13,718 nt of DNA, taken from positions 1-13,718 of the forward strand of contig DASQWC010000005.1 of the NCBI GenBank assembly GCA_035640475.1, given 5' to 3'. The position numbers and the translations under genes were made by a program. A model generated the notes under the pieces. The model was not told the DNA's origin. It was given only the letters and a program-made list of their open reading frames with translations, and did no database searches. Shown piece by piece: positions 6,215 through 13,418 of the stretch; within the stretch, counting starts at the first letter, position 1, and each line of letters begins with the position of its first letter. This stretch comes from DASQWC01 sp035640475. GTDB lineage: Bacteria > Actinomycetota > JAICYB01.

Positions 6215-7615
6215 GTGATCGAGCAGTACGACCTCGTCGTCATCGGCTCGGGCCCCGCCGGCGAAAAAGCCGCCGTCCAGGCCGCATACTTCGGCAAGCG
6301 CGTGGCGATCGTCGAGCGGCACGAACAAGTCGGCGGCGTCGCAGTCACCAACGCCGGGATGATCCCGACGAAGACGCTGCGCGAGGCCGCCCTCTACATC
6401 ACAGGCTTCCGCAAACGTGACATCTACGGCATGAGCGTGGAGCTCGACCCGCAGCAGGTGTACTCGACGCTCCGCAAGCGGACGAACGACGTCATCGAGA
6501 CCATGTCCAGGCTGGTCCGGCAGAACATCGACCGTCACCGGATCGAGCTCGTTCGCGGGAAGGCTCGCCTGGGGGGCGACGGGAACGTGTTCGTCCAGAC
6601 GCGGCGGGGCGGCGAACGCCACCTGCACGGCGCTGCGATCGTCGTCGCGACGGGCTCCCGTCCGTACCATCCGCCCGGCATCCCGTTCGACGACCCGGAC
6701 GTCCTGGACGCCGAAGAGGTCCTCGAGATCGAGGATGCGCCGAACAGCGTCGTCGTCGTCGGAGGCGGCGCGATCGGTACCGAGCACGCGTCGATCTTCA
6801 CGGCGCTGGGCGCCCAAGTGACGCTTGTCGACCGGGCCGAACGACTGCTGGGCTATGTCGATGTCGAGCTCTCGCACGTCCTCTCCCGGAGCTTCAAGGC
6901 GATGGGCATGAACCTCCGTCTGGGCACGGGCATCGAGTCCGTCGAGCGAGACGCGCAAGGCCTTCGCATCGCGCTGAGCGACGACACCGAGCTGCGTCCG
7001 GACAAGCTGCTCGTTGCGTCCGGCCGCAGCGGCAATACCGAAACGCTCGATCTTGGTGTTGCGGGCGTCGAGATCGACGACCGCGGCCGAATCATCGTCG
7101 ACGAGTGGTATCAGACGTCGGCGCCAAACGTGTACGCGGCGGGCGACGTGATCGGTCCGCCGGCACTCGCCTCGACGGCGATGGAGCAGGGCCGGGTCGC
7201 GGCGTGCCGTGCGTTTGGAATCGAGTTCAAGGACGCCGTCGACCCGTCGCCGCCGACCGGCGTGTATTCGATCCCCGAAGTCGCCGCCGTCGGTCTCACC
7301 GAACAGGCCGCCGCCGGTCAAGGTGCCGTTTATGAGGTCGGACGGGGCCGTTTCGAGGGGAACTCGCGCGCCAACATCAGCGGCGCGACGGACGGGATGA
7401 TCAAGCTCGTCTTCGCGAAGGCCGACCGGAAGCTCCTGGGCGTTCACATCCTCGGCGAGAGCGCGACAGAAGCGATCCACGTGGGCCAAGCAGCGATCCG
7501 AAGCGGCGCGACCATCGACTACTTCATCGACACCACGTTCAACGTGCCGACGCTCTGCGAGGCGTACAAGTACGCCGCATACGACGGCCTGCAGCGCCTG
7601 CAAGAGACTTCGTAG
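6215..7615 (+). CDS. sthA: Si-specific NAD(P)+ transhydrogenase (soluble pyridine nucleotide transhydrogenase)
   Basis: A 466-residue FAD enzyme of the flavoprotein disulfide-reductase fold that moves hydride between NADPH and NAD+. Domains in order: FAD-binding GSGPAG (11-16) with ER (34-35), NAD(P)-binding GGGAIG (183-188), second FAD contact YAAGDVIG (307-314), then the dimerisation domain ending FNVPTLCEAYKYAA (442-455). The whole length aligns by eye with mycobacterial and E. coli SthA, including GSRPYHP, RSGNT and GVYSIPEVAAVG. The redox-active CxxxxC of lipoamide dehydrogenases is gone: residues 40-52 read GGVAVTNAGMIPT with no cysteine, excluding a disulfide reductase. E. coli SthA and M. 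tuberculosis SthA keep one cysteine here, so this copy has gone further and is one residue longer at the loop. GTG start seven bases after the TPR stop, without a clear ribosome site, suggests coupled translation. Confidence 0.87.
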   Translation: MIEQYDLVVIGSGPAGEKAAVQAAYFGKRVAIVERHEQVGGVAVTNAGMIPTKTLREAALYITGFRKRDIYGMSVELDPQQVYSTLRKRTNDVIETMSRLVRQNIDRHRIELVRGKARLGGDGNVFVQTRRGGERHLHGAAIVVATGSRPYHPPGIPFDDPDVLDAEEVLEIEDAPNSVVVVGGGAIGTEHASIFTALGAQVTLVDRAERLLGYVDVELSHVLSRSFKAMGMNLRLGTGIESVERDAQGLRIALSDDTELRPDKLLVASGRSGNTETLDLGVAGVEIDDRGRIIVDEWYQTSAPNVYAAGDVIGPPALASTAMEQGRVAACRAFGIEFKDAVDPSPPTGVYSIPEVAAVGLTEQAAAGQGAVYEVGRGRFEGNSRANISGATDGMIKLVFAKADRKLLGVHILGESATEAIHVGQAAIRSGATIDYFIDTTFNVPTLCEAYKYAAYDGLQRLQETS

Positions 7616-7695
7616 GCCGTCGAAGCAGCCGGCAGTCGCAGCCGAGACACGTGCCTAACCGCGGGACGAGCTGGGTAAGAAGCGCACATGCCTAC

Positions 7696-7700
7696 GGGAG
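7696..7700 (+). promoter_or_regulatory. Ribosome binding site deciding the DUF6766 start
   Basis: GGGAG lies seven bases before ATG 7708. This favours ATG 7708 over the in-frame GTG at 7651, whose extra 19 residues (MPNRGTSWVRSAHAYGSRP) look non-native. Confidence 0.55.
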
Positions 7701-7707
7701 TCGTCCG

Positions 7708-8208
7708 ATGAGCAGTGGAGCGTGGCTCATGACGGTTGCTCTCGTACTGGCCGGGGGCAGCCTCGTCTTCGTTCTCTTCACGATGGTGCGAAGCATCCTC
7801 GACGAGCGATCGAAACAGCGAAGTATCTGGCGTGAGTTCGGTCTCTCGATCGCCCTCATGCTCCTGTTCTTCATCACGTGGTTTGGCCAGGGAATCGCCC
7901 AGTGGCAGCACTACACCGACGAGCAGTCCCAGCAGGGCCTACCGACCTCTATCGGTGACTTCGTGTCGGATTTCGGCGCGTCGACATTGGAGAACTGGCA
8001 GTCGGAGTTCCTTCAACTCTTTGCGTTCGTGACTCTGGCCGCTCTGTACATCCACAAGGGCAGCGCCGAGTCGAAAGACGGCGAAGAGAAGATCGAAGCG
8101 TCGCTGCGTCGGATCGAGGAAGAGCTCGGGACGCTGCCGAAGGATGCGCCGAAACGAAAAGCGGAATCGTGGAAGCTCCCCGAAACGCCGCTGAATCTCA
8201 AGAAATGA
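7708..8208 (+). CDS. DUF6766 family membrane protein
   Basis: A 166-residue inner-membrane protein of unknown function. The core from about residue 43 to 122 matches the DUF6766 pattern known from actinobacteria and others: a hydrophobic helix (FGLSIALMLLFFITWFGQ) leading to GIAQWQHYTDEQSQQG, then ENWQSEFLQLFAFVTLAALY and the hallmark KGSAESKD. A tryptophan/glutamine-rich linker thus sits between two membrane helices. An additional helix at the N-terminus (residues 5-27, WLMTVALVLAGGSLVFVLFT) is not usual for the family. The C-terminal tail is charged and probably a short coiled coil (EEKIEASLRRIEEELG). It is 92 bases downstream of the transhydrogenase on the same strand, with its own ribosome site. 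It ends three bases short of the facing FG-GAP gene, with no terminator between. Confidence 0.82.
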   Translation: MSSGAWLMTVALVLAGGSLVFVLFTMVRSILDERSKQRSIWREFGLSIALMLLFFITWFGQGIAQWQHYTDEQSQQGLPTSIGDFVSDFGASTLENWQSEFLQLFAFVTLAALYIHKGSAESKDGEEKIEASLRRIEEELGTLPKDAPKRKAESWKLPETPLNLKK

Positions 8209-8211
8209 CGA

Positions 8212-9711
8212 CTACTTTGCGCTCCAGCGTGTGGCGTTCTTCTTGAACAGCGGCCACGGGGCGCCGCCGCGGCCCGCGCTGCCGAGGACCCACACCTTGC
8301 CGATCCGGTAGTTCGTCTTCGATACGCCGGTCGGGACGCCGCCGGCGATCACGATCTCGGCTTTGCCGTCGCCGTTCAGGTCACCGACTGCCGGTGCGTT
8401 CCACAGCATGTAGCTCTCGTAGCCCGTGCCGTCCTCCTGGAGCATGTGCAGGTCTTTGACGAGCCAGTTGCCCCACTTGTCCCACACGTTCAGTCCGCCG
8501 TCCTGGGAGTTCGCCAGCACCTCGGCCCTCCCGTCCCCGTCGAAGTCGGCGATCACCGGCGACGCCATGAACTGGCACGCGCTGCACGTGTCGGGCACTT
8601 GTCGCCGCCACTTGATCCGTCCCGTGCGCGAGTCGAGGAGGTAGAAACCGCCGTCGCCGGCGATCGTGCCGACGGCAATGTCCATTTGTCCGTCGCCGCC
8701 GACGTCGCCGATCGCCGGGGACGACATGATGCGCGCACCTCGCCGGAACACTGCCGTCCACAGGCGTTTCCCGGTCCGAGTGTCGAAGGCACGCAGACGC
8801 TCGGCGCCGCCGACGTTGACACCGTTCTCCATGTAGTTGTTCGTGCCGATCACCACGTCGAGCGTCCCGTCGCCGTTCAGGTCTTGTACCGCCGGCGACG
8901 ACCAGATCGGCGTGTCCAGGCAGTTCGGAGACTTCGGGACGAACTTCCCGGTCGAGCCGGCGAAGATCGAGATCGTTCCGCGCGCTTCCTTCTTGCAGCC
9001 GTGCACCGCCGCGCCGCCGCCGAGGTCGGTGCCGACGATCACCTCGCGCTTGCCGTCCTTATTGAGGTCGGCGAGCGCCGGCGACGACCACACCGTGTCG
9101 TGGTTCGGACGGGGCCAGCCGGGCAGGTTCTTTCCTTTGCCGTCCTTCGCGTAGATCAGCGTGTTGAACGAGCCGTAGACCACGTCCGGTTTGCCGTTGC
9201 CGTTGATGTCGCCGATCGCCGGCGTCGTGAACACGCCGACGTGGCCGGAGGGGCCCCCTTTCTGCGCAGGCGCCGTCCAGAAGCCGAGCTTGCGTCCGCG
9301 GCAGTCGAAGACGTGCACACCGGACCCGAGCGGCCGGTTGCCGTTCCCGACTCCCACGAGGACCTCCTTGCATCCATCCCCGTTGATGTCGCCGACGGCG
9401 GGCGAGGAGTCGACGAACGTGCCGATGTCGGCACTCCAGACCTTCGTGATCTTGCGGTCCTTGTAGCGCAGCGCGTAGAGCTTGCCGCCTTGGTTTGCGA
9501 CGAGGATGACCGGGCCCTGCCCGAGGTTCGTGATGACCGGGCTCGAGTGCTTGACCCAGGCGCCGAGGTGCAGCTTTTGCTCGGCGGTTTGCCAGGACGG
9601 GGGGTTGTCGAGCTGGAAGCGAGCGAGGATCGCCGGGTTGGTGGCCGCCGAGCTCGAGGGGACGAGAGAGCCAACGAGCAGCAGGACGACAAGCAGCCAC
9701 AGCCGGCGCAT
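8212..9711 (-). CDS. Secreted FG-GAP/VCBS beta-propeller protein
   Basis: A 499-residue exported protein. A signal peptide (MRRLWLLVVLLLVGSLVPSS, then SAA) precedes seven clear FG-GAP repeats of the form SSPAVGDxNGDGxxEVxVG, at about residues 102, 162, 209, 271, 330, 383 and 438. Each has a DxNxDG-like calcium loop (DINGDG, DINGNG, DLNKDG, DLNGDG, DVGGDG, DFDGDG, DLNGDG). An eighth, degenerate repeat without the loop begins at 56 (SSPVITNLGQG). The outcome should be a closed seven- or eight-bladed calcium-binding propeller outside the cell, a fold used in adhesion or ligand binding and seen in integrin alpha chains. No enzymatic residues stand out. Blades are spaced by 47-62 residues. Cysteine pairs (C114/C137, C376/C379) may form disulfides. 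It lies 51 bases behind the lytic transglycosylase gene and is probably cotranscribed with it. Confidence 0.86.
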   Translation of the reverse strand: MRRLWLLVVLLLVGSLVPSSSAATNPAILARFQLDNPPSWQTAEQKLHLGAWVKHSSPVITNLGQGPVILVANQGGKLYALRYKDRKITKVWSADIGTFVDSSPAVGDINGDGCKEVLVGVGNGNRPLGSGVHVFDCRGRKLGFWTAPAQKGGPSGHVGVFTTPAIGDINGNGKPDVVYGSFNTLIYAKDGKGKNLPGWPRPNHDTVWSSPALADLNKDGKREVIVGTDLGGGAAVHGCKKEARGTISIFAGSTGKFVPKSPNCLDTPIWSSPAVQDLNGDGTLDVVIGTNNYMENGVNVGGAERLRAFDTRTGKRLWTAVFRRGARIMSSPAIGDVGGDGQMDIAVGTIAGDGGFYLLDSRTGRIKWRRQVPDTCSACQFMASPVIADFDGDGRAEVLANSQDGGLNVWDKWGNWLVKDLHMLQEDGTGYESYMLWNAPAVGDLNGDGKAEIVIAGGVPTGVSKTNYRIGKVWVLGSAGRGGAPWPLFKKNATRWSAK

Positions 9712-9762
9712 CTGGATGTATTCGCCCCCACGATCCGGACTTCGTACAGAGAACGCGCGAGG

Positions 9763-10632
9763 TCAGCCCGAGGGTACGGGTCGGGCGTTCGACCACCCGA
9801 CGTACAGGAGCGCGTCGCCCCCGGTCGTGCGGTAGTAGACCTCCCAGCCGTAATACGCATCGTAGGCGCGCTCGGTATCGCGCATTCGATCCGCGTACAG
9901 CTCGATGGCCCGCACGTAATGGTCGCTGTGGTTGTAGGCGTACAGCGCGCGCTCCATGTTGTCCGGAGCGCCGTGGGCTCGCAGATAGCGGGCCGCCGCA
10001 CGAATGGCATCGCCCGGGTCGTTGATGTCGCCTTCCCCGTAGGCGCGCCAGGTGGACGGCAGGAACTGCATCGGTCCCTTGGCTCCCGCGACGCTGTCGC
10101 CCCGGATGCGGCCCATCCGCGTCTCGACGAGGTGAATGGCCGCGAAGTAGGTCCAGTGGATGCCGAACTCCCGCTCGGCGGCGCGATAGTGCGATAGGAG
10201 CTCGCGGGCGGGTGGCGGCGCGACGATCGTCCACGGCGGCAGCTCGGTGCGCGGCGGCGTGAGCAGGCGGAGCTCGGCCCCCGCCTCGACGTTGGCTCGC
10301 GCGATCTGCGCCAGGGGGCCGGCCAGGGCGGCGTAGGCGGGTTCCCGCCATTCGGGCGTCCGGACGAGCTGCCGGTAGGCGGCCTGCTGGGTGTGCGCGT
10401 CCTCGGAGGAGACCGGCAGTCCGTCGTTGATCTTCTGCTCGACCGCCCGCACGCGCCGCGCGAGCTCGCGGGGGTCCGGTGCGTCTCGGCCGGCGGCGAG
10501 CGCAAACGGGTCCGGCGGAAGCGACGCCGTCGGTGAGGGCCGGGCCGTCGCCGTCGACGAGGGCGCGGCGATATCGGCCTCGGTGCAGGCGACGGCGACC
10601 AGCAGTACAGCGACGAGCAGAGTCGGCCGCAC
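9763..10632 (-). CDS. Lipoprotein lytic transglycosylase (SLT fold)
   Basis: A 289-residue cell-wall enzyme that cleaves the MurNAc-GlcNAc bond of peptidoglycan with formation of 1,6-anhydroMurNAc. The N-terminus is a lipoprotein signal: hydrophobic MRPTLLVAVLLVAVA then Cys16, followed by a Ser/Thr/Pro/Ala-rich tether (to ~45). The catalytic domain starts near 145: FGIHWTYFAAIHLVETRMGR carries the catalytic glutamate (E170), and GAKGPMQFLPSTW (183-195) is the classic GxxGxMQFxPxTW block. Further along, DPGDAIRAAARYLRAHG and ALYAYNHSDHYV complete the lysozyme-like fold. The GTG start lies exactly six bases behind a TAAAGT -10 box shared head-to-head with the 10655 gene, so the mRNA should be leaderless. 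The FG-GAP gene follows and may encode a surface partner. Confidence 0.88.
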   Translation of the reverse strand: MRPTLLVAVLLVAVACTEADIAAPSSTATARPSPTASLPPDPFALAAGRDAPDPRELARRVRAVEQKINDGLPVSSEDAHTQQAAYRQLVRTPEWREPAYAALAGPLAQIARANVEAGAELRLLTPPRTELPPWTIVAPPPARELLSHYRAAEREFGIHWTYFAAIHLVETRMGRIRGDSVAGAKGPMQFLPSTWRAYGEGDINDPGDAIRAAARYLRAHGAPDNMERALYAYNHSDHYVRAIELYADRMRDTERAYDAYYGWEVYYRTTGGDALLYVGWSNARPVPSG

Positions 10633-10638
10633 GGCACG

Positions 10639-10648
10639 ACTTTAGACT
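10639..10648. promoter_or_regulatory. Overlapping divergent -10 boxes, bidirectional leaderless promoter
   Basis: ACTTTAGACT contains TAGACT on the plus strand (10643-10648) and TAAAGT on the minus strand (10644-10639), overlapping by two bases. Exactly six bases follow each box before ATG 10655 and GTG 10632. With initiation about seven bases after a -10 box, both transcripts should begin at the first base of the start codon. Only 22 bases separate the two genes, and neither has a Shine-Dalgarno sequence. No -35 consensus was seen. Confidence 0.72.
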
Positions 10649-10654
10649 CGCCGG

Positions 10655-11719
10655 ATGTATCGCGTCGTGCAGTGGGCGACCGGAAACGTCGGCCGGCATA
10701 CGATCCCGGGCATCGACGCGCATCCGGATCTGGAGCTCGTCGGTCTGTGGGTGTCTTCCAAGGAGAAGGACGGCAAGGACGCCGGCGAGCTCGCCGGGCT
10801 CGGGCGAGCGCTCGGTGTTTCGGCAACCAACGACGCCGACACGCTACTCGCTCTCAAACCGGATTGCATCGTGAACACTGCGATGGCCGACCACCGGCTC
10901 GGTGAGGCGATCGAAGACCTGATCCGGTTCTTGAAGGCCGGGATCAACGTGGTGGCGAGCGGGCCGGTCTTTCTTCAGTACCCGTACGGCGTGATGCCCG
11001 ACGCGATGATCGATCCGATCGTCGACGCCGCGAAGTCCGGCGGCGCGAGTCTGTTCGTCAATGGAATTGATCCCGGATTCGCCAACGATTGGCTCCCGTT
11101 GGTCGTGACGTCGATCTCAGAGCGCATCGAGCAGGTGCGCTGCATGGAGATCCTGAACTACGCGACCTACAACCAGCCGATGGTCATCTTCGACATCATG
11201 GGCTTCGGCCGTTCGATGGACGACGTCCCGTTCATCCTCACGCCGGGCGTCCCGACGACCGCGTGGGGGAGTGTCGTGCGCCAGATCGCGGCGGCGCTCG
11301 ATATCGAGCTCGCCGGCCTCGAGGAGCACTACGAGCGCGTCCCCGCCCCCGAGACCTTCGAGATCTCGGCCGGGACGATCGAGAAGGGAACACAGGCCGG
11401 CATCCGGTTCGAGGTGCGCGGCGTGAAGGACGGTCGCCATGCCGTCGTCCTCGAGCACGTGACGCGGTTGCGTGACGACATCGCGCCGGACTGGCCGCAG
11501 CCGAGCGGCCACGGCTGCTATCGAGTGGTGATCGAAGGGGAGCCGAACTACACGGTCGATCTGCAGCTCCTGGGCACCGACGGCGACCACAACACGGCCG
11601 GGCTGAAGGCGACGGCGATGCGGCTCGTGAACGCGGTGCCGGCTGTGGTGGAAGCGCAACCGGGTCTGGTGACCGCACTCGACCTGCCGCTGATCACCGG
11701 ACGCGGGCTGTACCGCTAG
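10655..11719 (+). CDS. NAD(P)-dependent dehydrogenase of the dihydrodipicolinate reductase-like/diaminopentanoate dehydrogenase group
   Basis: A 354-residue Rossmann-fold oxidoreductase. The first strand and loop, YRVVQWATGNVGRHTIPGID (2-21), are the dinucleotide-binding site with the GxxG turn expected of DapB-like enzymes. Next come a second strand (LELVGLWVSS), PDCIVNTAMA at the end of the nucleotide domain, and a GINVVASGP strand that in DapB relatives borders the active site. The C-terminal catalytic domain contains NGIDPGFANDWLPLVV and NYATYNQP. The length and this order fit the group often annotated as dihydrodipicolinate reductase or 2,4-diaminopentanoate dehydrogenase in actinobacteria, including several paralogues in mycobacteria. 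It is longer than true DapB (about 250-270), so a lysine-pathway role is unlikely and the substrate is unknown. It is read from the divergent leaderless promoter. Its stop overlaps that of the facing DUF1579-like gene. Confidence 0.8.
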   Translation: MYRVVQWATGNVGRHTIPGIDAHPDLELVGLWVSSKEKDGKDAGELAGLGRALGVSATNDADTLLALKPDCIVNTAMADHRLGEAIEDLIRFLKAGINVVASGPVFLQYPYGVMPDAMIDPIVDAAKSGGASLFVNGIDPGFANDWLPLVVTSISERIEQVRCMEILNYATYNQPMVIFDIMGFGRSMDDVPFILTPGVPTTAWGSVVRQIAAALDIELAGLEEHYERVPAPETFEISAGTIEKGTQAGIRFEVRGVKDGRHAVVLEHVTRLRDDIAPDWPQPSGHGCYRVVIEGEPNYTVDLQLLGTDGDHNTAGLKATAMRLVNAVPAVVEAQPGLVTALDLPLITGRGLYR

Positions 11720-12162
11720 ACGCGGTGGTAGTTGAGCGCGAAGTCGTGCTCCCAGTCCTTGCCTTCGAAGCGGATCTCCCACGCGCCCGAGATCGTGCGG
11801 GCGTCCTGTGAAAAGCGGCCCGTGTATCGCTGGGCGAAATCGAGCGGCGAGAAGTCGGGCTTCTCGCGGGTAAGCGTCCAGAGCGCCCCGTCGAACGTCA
11901 TCTCGTAGAGCCGGACGACGCCACGTGTATCGAAGTAGTGCTGCACGAACCCCTCGCCGTCCGCGTCTTCTGCGGTGATCTTGTAACCATTCGGCGCGTC
12001 GGGGTGGTCGACCTCGGATCGCTCGAGCAGGAACACGTCATCGAGGATGAGCTCGAATTCGGCCCGGGCGCCGACGCTTCCCGACATCGGGTGCCCGGAC
12101 GGGAAAATCGCTTCCAGAGACCACCGTCCGACGAACAACTCCAACTCGTTTCGGACGGACAT
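11716..12162 (-). CDS. DUF1579-like small lipocalin-fold protein
   Basis: A 148-residue soluble protein, all beta by appearance. It begins LELFVGRWSLEAIFP, the typical first strand of DUF1579/calycin-like domains with the conserved GxW. It goes on with AEFELILDDVFLLERSEVDH, DAPNGYKITAEDADGEGFVQ and HYFDTRGVVRLYEM, consistent with successive barrel strands. No catalytic motif and no export signal are visible, and the ligand is unknown. ATG 12162 lies six bases behind a TAGGCT -10 box with no ribosome site, so the mRNA is predicted to be leaderless. It is divergent from the DUF1697 gene, sharing its promoter, and its TAG overlaps the TAG of the 10655 gene. The DUF1579 label rests on resemblance only; fold-level relatives such as nitrobindin-type proteins are possible. 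Confidence 0.68.
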   Translation of the reverse strand: MSVRNELELFVGRWSLEAIFPSGHPMSGSVGARAEFELILDDVFLLERSEVDHPDAPNGYKITAEDADGEGFVQHYFDTRGVVRLYEMTFDGALWTLTREKPDFSPLDFAQRYTGRFSQDARTISGAWEIRFEGKDWEHDFALNYHRV

Positions 12163-12168
12163 CCGTCG

Positions 12169-12183
12169 AGCCTACGTTAGGTT
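12169..12183. promoter_or_regulatory. Back-to-back -10 boxes, second bidirectional leaderless promoter
   Basis: AGCCTACGTTAGGTT holds TAGGTT on the plus strand (12178-12183) and TAGGCT on the minus strand (12174-12169). The 15 bp are nearly palindromic. Exactly six bases separate each box from ATG 12190 and ATG 12162. The architecture is the same as at 10639-10648, although here the boxes are three bases apart instead of overlapping. No -35 consensus or ribosome site was seen on either side. Confidence 0.7.
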
Positions 12184-12189
12184 GTGCCG

Positions 12190-12723
12190 ATGCGGTACGT
12201 GGCACTCCTGCGCGGCATCAACGTCGGCGGCAAGAACCTCATCAGCATGCCTGCGCTGAAGGCATCTTTCGAGGATCTCGGATTCACGAACGTCTCGACG
12301 TACATCCAGAGCGGCAATGTCCTGTTCGACGGAACGGGCAAGGCATCCGACCTGACGCGAAGGATCGAAGCCGCGATCTCCAAAGCGTTTGGTGTCGAGA
12401 TCGCCGTCGTTCTTCGCTCCCGCAAGCAAATGGCAAAGATCGTGACGAGCGCGCCGAAGGGCTTCGGTTCGGATCCGGTGACCTTCCGCTACGACGTGAC
12501 CTTCCTCAAAGAGCCCTTACGTGCGACCGCAGCGTTAACGAGTCTGTCGCTGAAAGAGGGAGTGGATCTGGCTTGGCCGGGACCGGGCGTGCTCTACACG
12601 TCGAGGCTCGCGGCCAAAGCCACGCAAAGCCGTCTCGGGCGGATCGTCGGGACACCCATCTACAAACAAATGACGATCCGGAACTGGAATACGACGACGA
12701 AGCTCCGCGCCCTGCTCGGCTGA
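12190..12723 (+). CDS. DUF1697 family protein
   Basis: A 177-residue cytoplasmic protein of a widespread uncharacterised family. It opens with the family signature MRYVALLRGINVGGKNLISM. It continues KASFEDLGFTNVSTYIQSGN and VLF, and has the second half-domain RYDVTFLKEP, GVLYTSRLA and IYKQMTIRNWNTTTKL, all of which match DUF1697 along its whole usual length. No catalytic residues are established for this family, so no role is proposed. An in-frame GTG six bases upstream (12184) would add two residues; ATG 12190 is preferred because a TAGGTT box lies exactly six bases before it, as in the other divergent leaderless genes here. It ends eight bases before the facing CPBP gene. Confidence 0.86.
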   Translation: MRYVALLRGINVGGKNLISMPALKASFEDLGFTNVSTYIQSGNVLFDGTGKASDLTRRIEAAISKAFGVEIAVVLRSRKQMAKIVTSAPKGFGSDPVTFRYDVTFLKEPLRATAALTSLSLKEGVDLAWPGPGVLYTSRLAAKATQSRLGRIVGTPIYKQMTIRNWNTTTKLRALLG

Positions 12724-12731
12724 CCACAGCT

Positions 12732-13418
12732 CTACCGGAAGGCTGCCAACGAGTCCATGACGACGTGGAAGACGACGGCGTCGTCCAAGCGCCGGCGACG
12801 AAGCACGATGGCCGTCAGGAGCAACCCGACGACCAGATACACCGGGAAGAAGAACACGCCTGCGAGTCCGTGCACGCCGATCCAGACGATGGTTGCCAGC
12901 ACGAGAGCCGTCCGAGTCTTGATGCCGCGGCTCTCGAGCGCCGCTGCGAGGAACCCGCGATAGACGAACTCCTCGCACACACCGGCCGTGAGCGCCGCGA
13001 AGGGCCAGAAGACGAACTGGAGTCCGGAGATCGGATACATCTCCCAGTGCTCCGTGAGATCGAGAAGAAAGAACTCCGGAACAGTGATGACGCGAGCGAG
13101 CTGGCCCAGAACCAGTCCGACTACGAGAAGGACGAGCAAGCCGCGAACAATCCGCCGCGGCGACGATGCGATCCGCAGGTCGGGCAGACGCATCCCGTAG
13201 CGGCGCATCAGGACGACGCACATGAGCACCGTCGTCCAGTGCAGGATGATCGCCGATGTCCAGAACGCCGTCCAAGCGCTGCGGTCGTTGTGGACGAACA
13301 AGTCGACGCTCCACGGCATGTACGAATTGGCCATGTACAGTGCCGGAAACCCGAGACAGATTGCCGCGATGACACGTCTCGGCACGCGGATCGCCTCTCG
13401 AGCCAGCGTTTGTGTCAT
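12732..13418 (-). CDS. CPBP family intramembrane glutamic protease (Abi/CAAX-type)
   Basis: A 228-residue polytopic membrane protein with about six hydrophobic segments (around 14-31, 50-71, 91-112, 133-147, 170-192 and 193-207). The three signatures of the CPBP fold are present. They are EExxxR in CEEFVYRGFL (E149, E150, R154), a mid-membrane histidine in WIGVHG (H183), and a third-motif histidine in FHVVMDS (H218). Characterised relatives cleave prenylated CAAX proteins or process peptides; many in bacteria have unknown substrates or link to bacteriocin immunity. Its ATG overlaps the stop of the upstream PadR-like gene (ATGA, 13418-13415), and a strong GGAGG lies eight bases before the ATG. 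The two genes therefore form an operon, suggesting the regulator controls the protease. It converges on DUF1697, eight bases between stops. Confidence 0.87.
   Translation of the reverse strand: MTQTLAREAIRVPRRVIAAICLGFPALYMANSYMPWSVDLFVHNDRSAWTAFWTSAIILHWTTVLMCVVLMRRYGMRLPDLRIASSPRRIVRGLLVLLVVGLVLGQLARVITVPEFFLLDLTEHWEMYPISGLQFVFWPFAALTAGVCEEFVYRGFLAAALESRGIKTRTALVLATIVWIGVHGLAGVFFFPVYLVVGLLLTAIVLRRRRLDDAVVFHVVMDSLAAFR

Noticed and set aside
4831..7603. Long minus-strand frames opposite the TPR and transhydrogenase genes
   Set aside because: The plus-strand products are conserved families; the antisense products have no domains.
8446..10197. 583-codon plus-strand open frame over the FG-GAP and transglycosylase genes
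   Set aside because: Antisense shadow of two genes with clear domain motifs; its translation is Arg/Val/Asp-rich without recognisable domains, as expected in high-GC DNA.
9059..10826. Two long minus-strand frames (about 555 codons each) across the transglycosylase and its neighbours
   Set aside because: Low-complexity Arg/Pro/Ser-rich out-of-frame readings of real genes, and they cross the divergent promoter.
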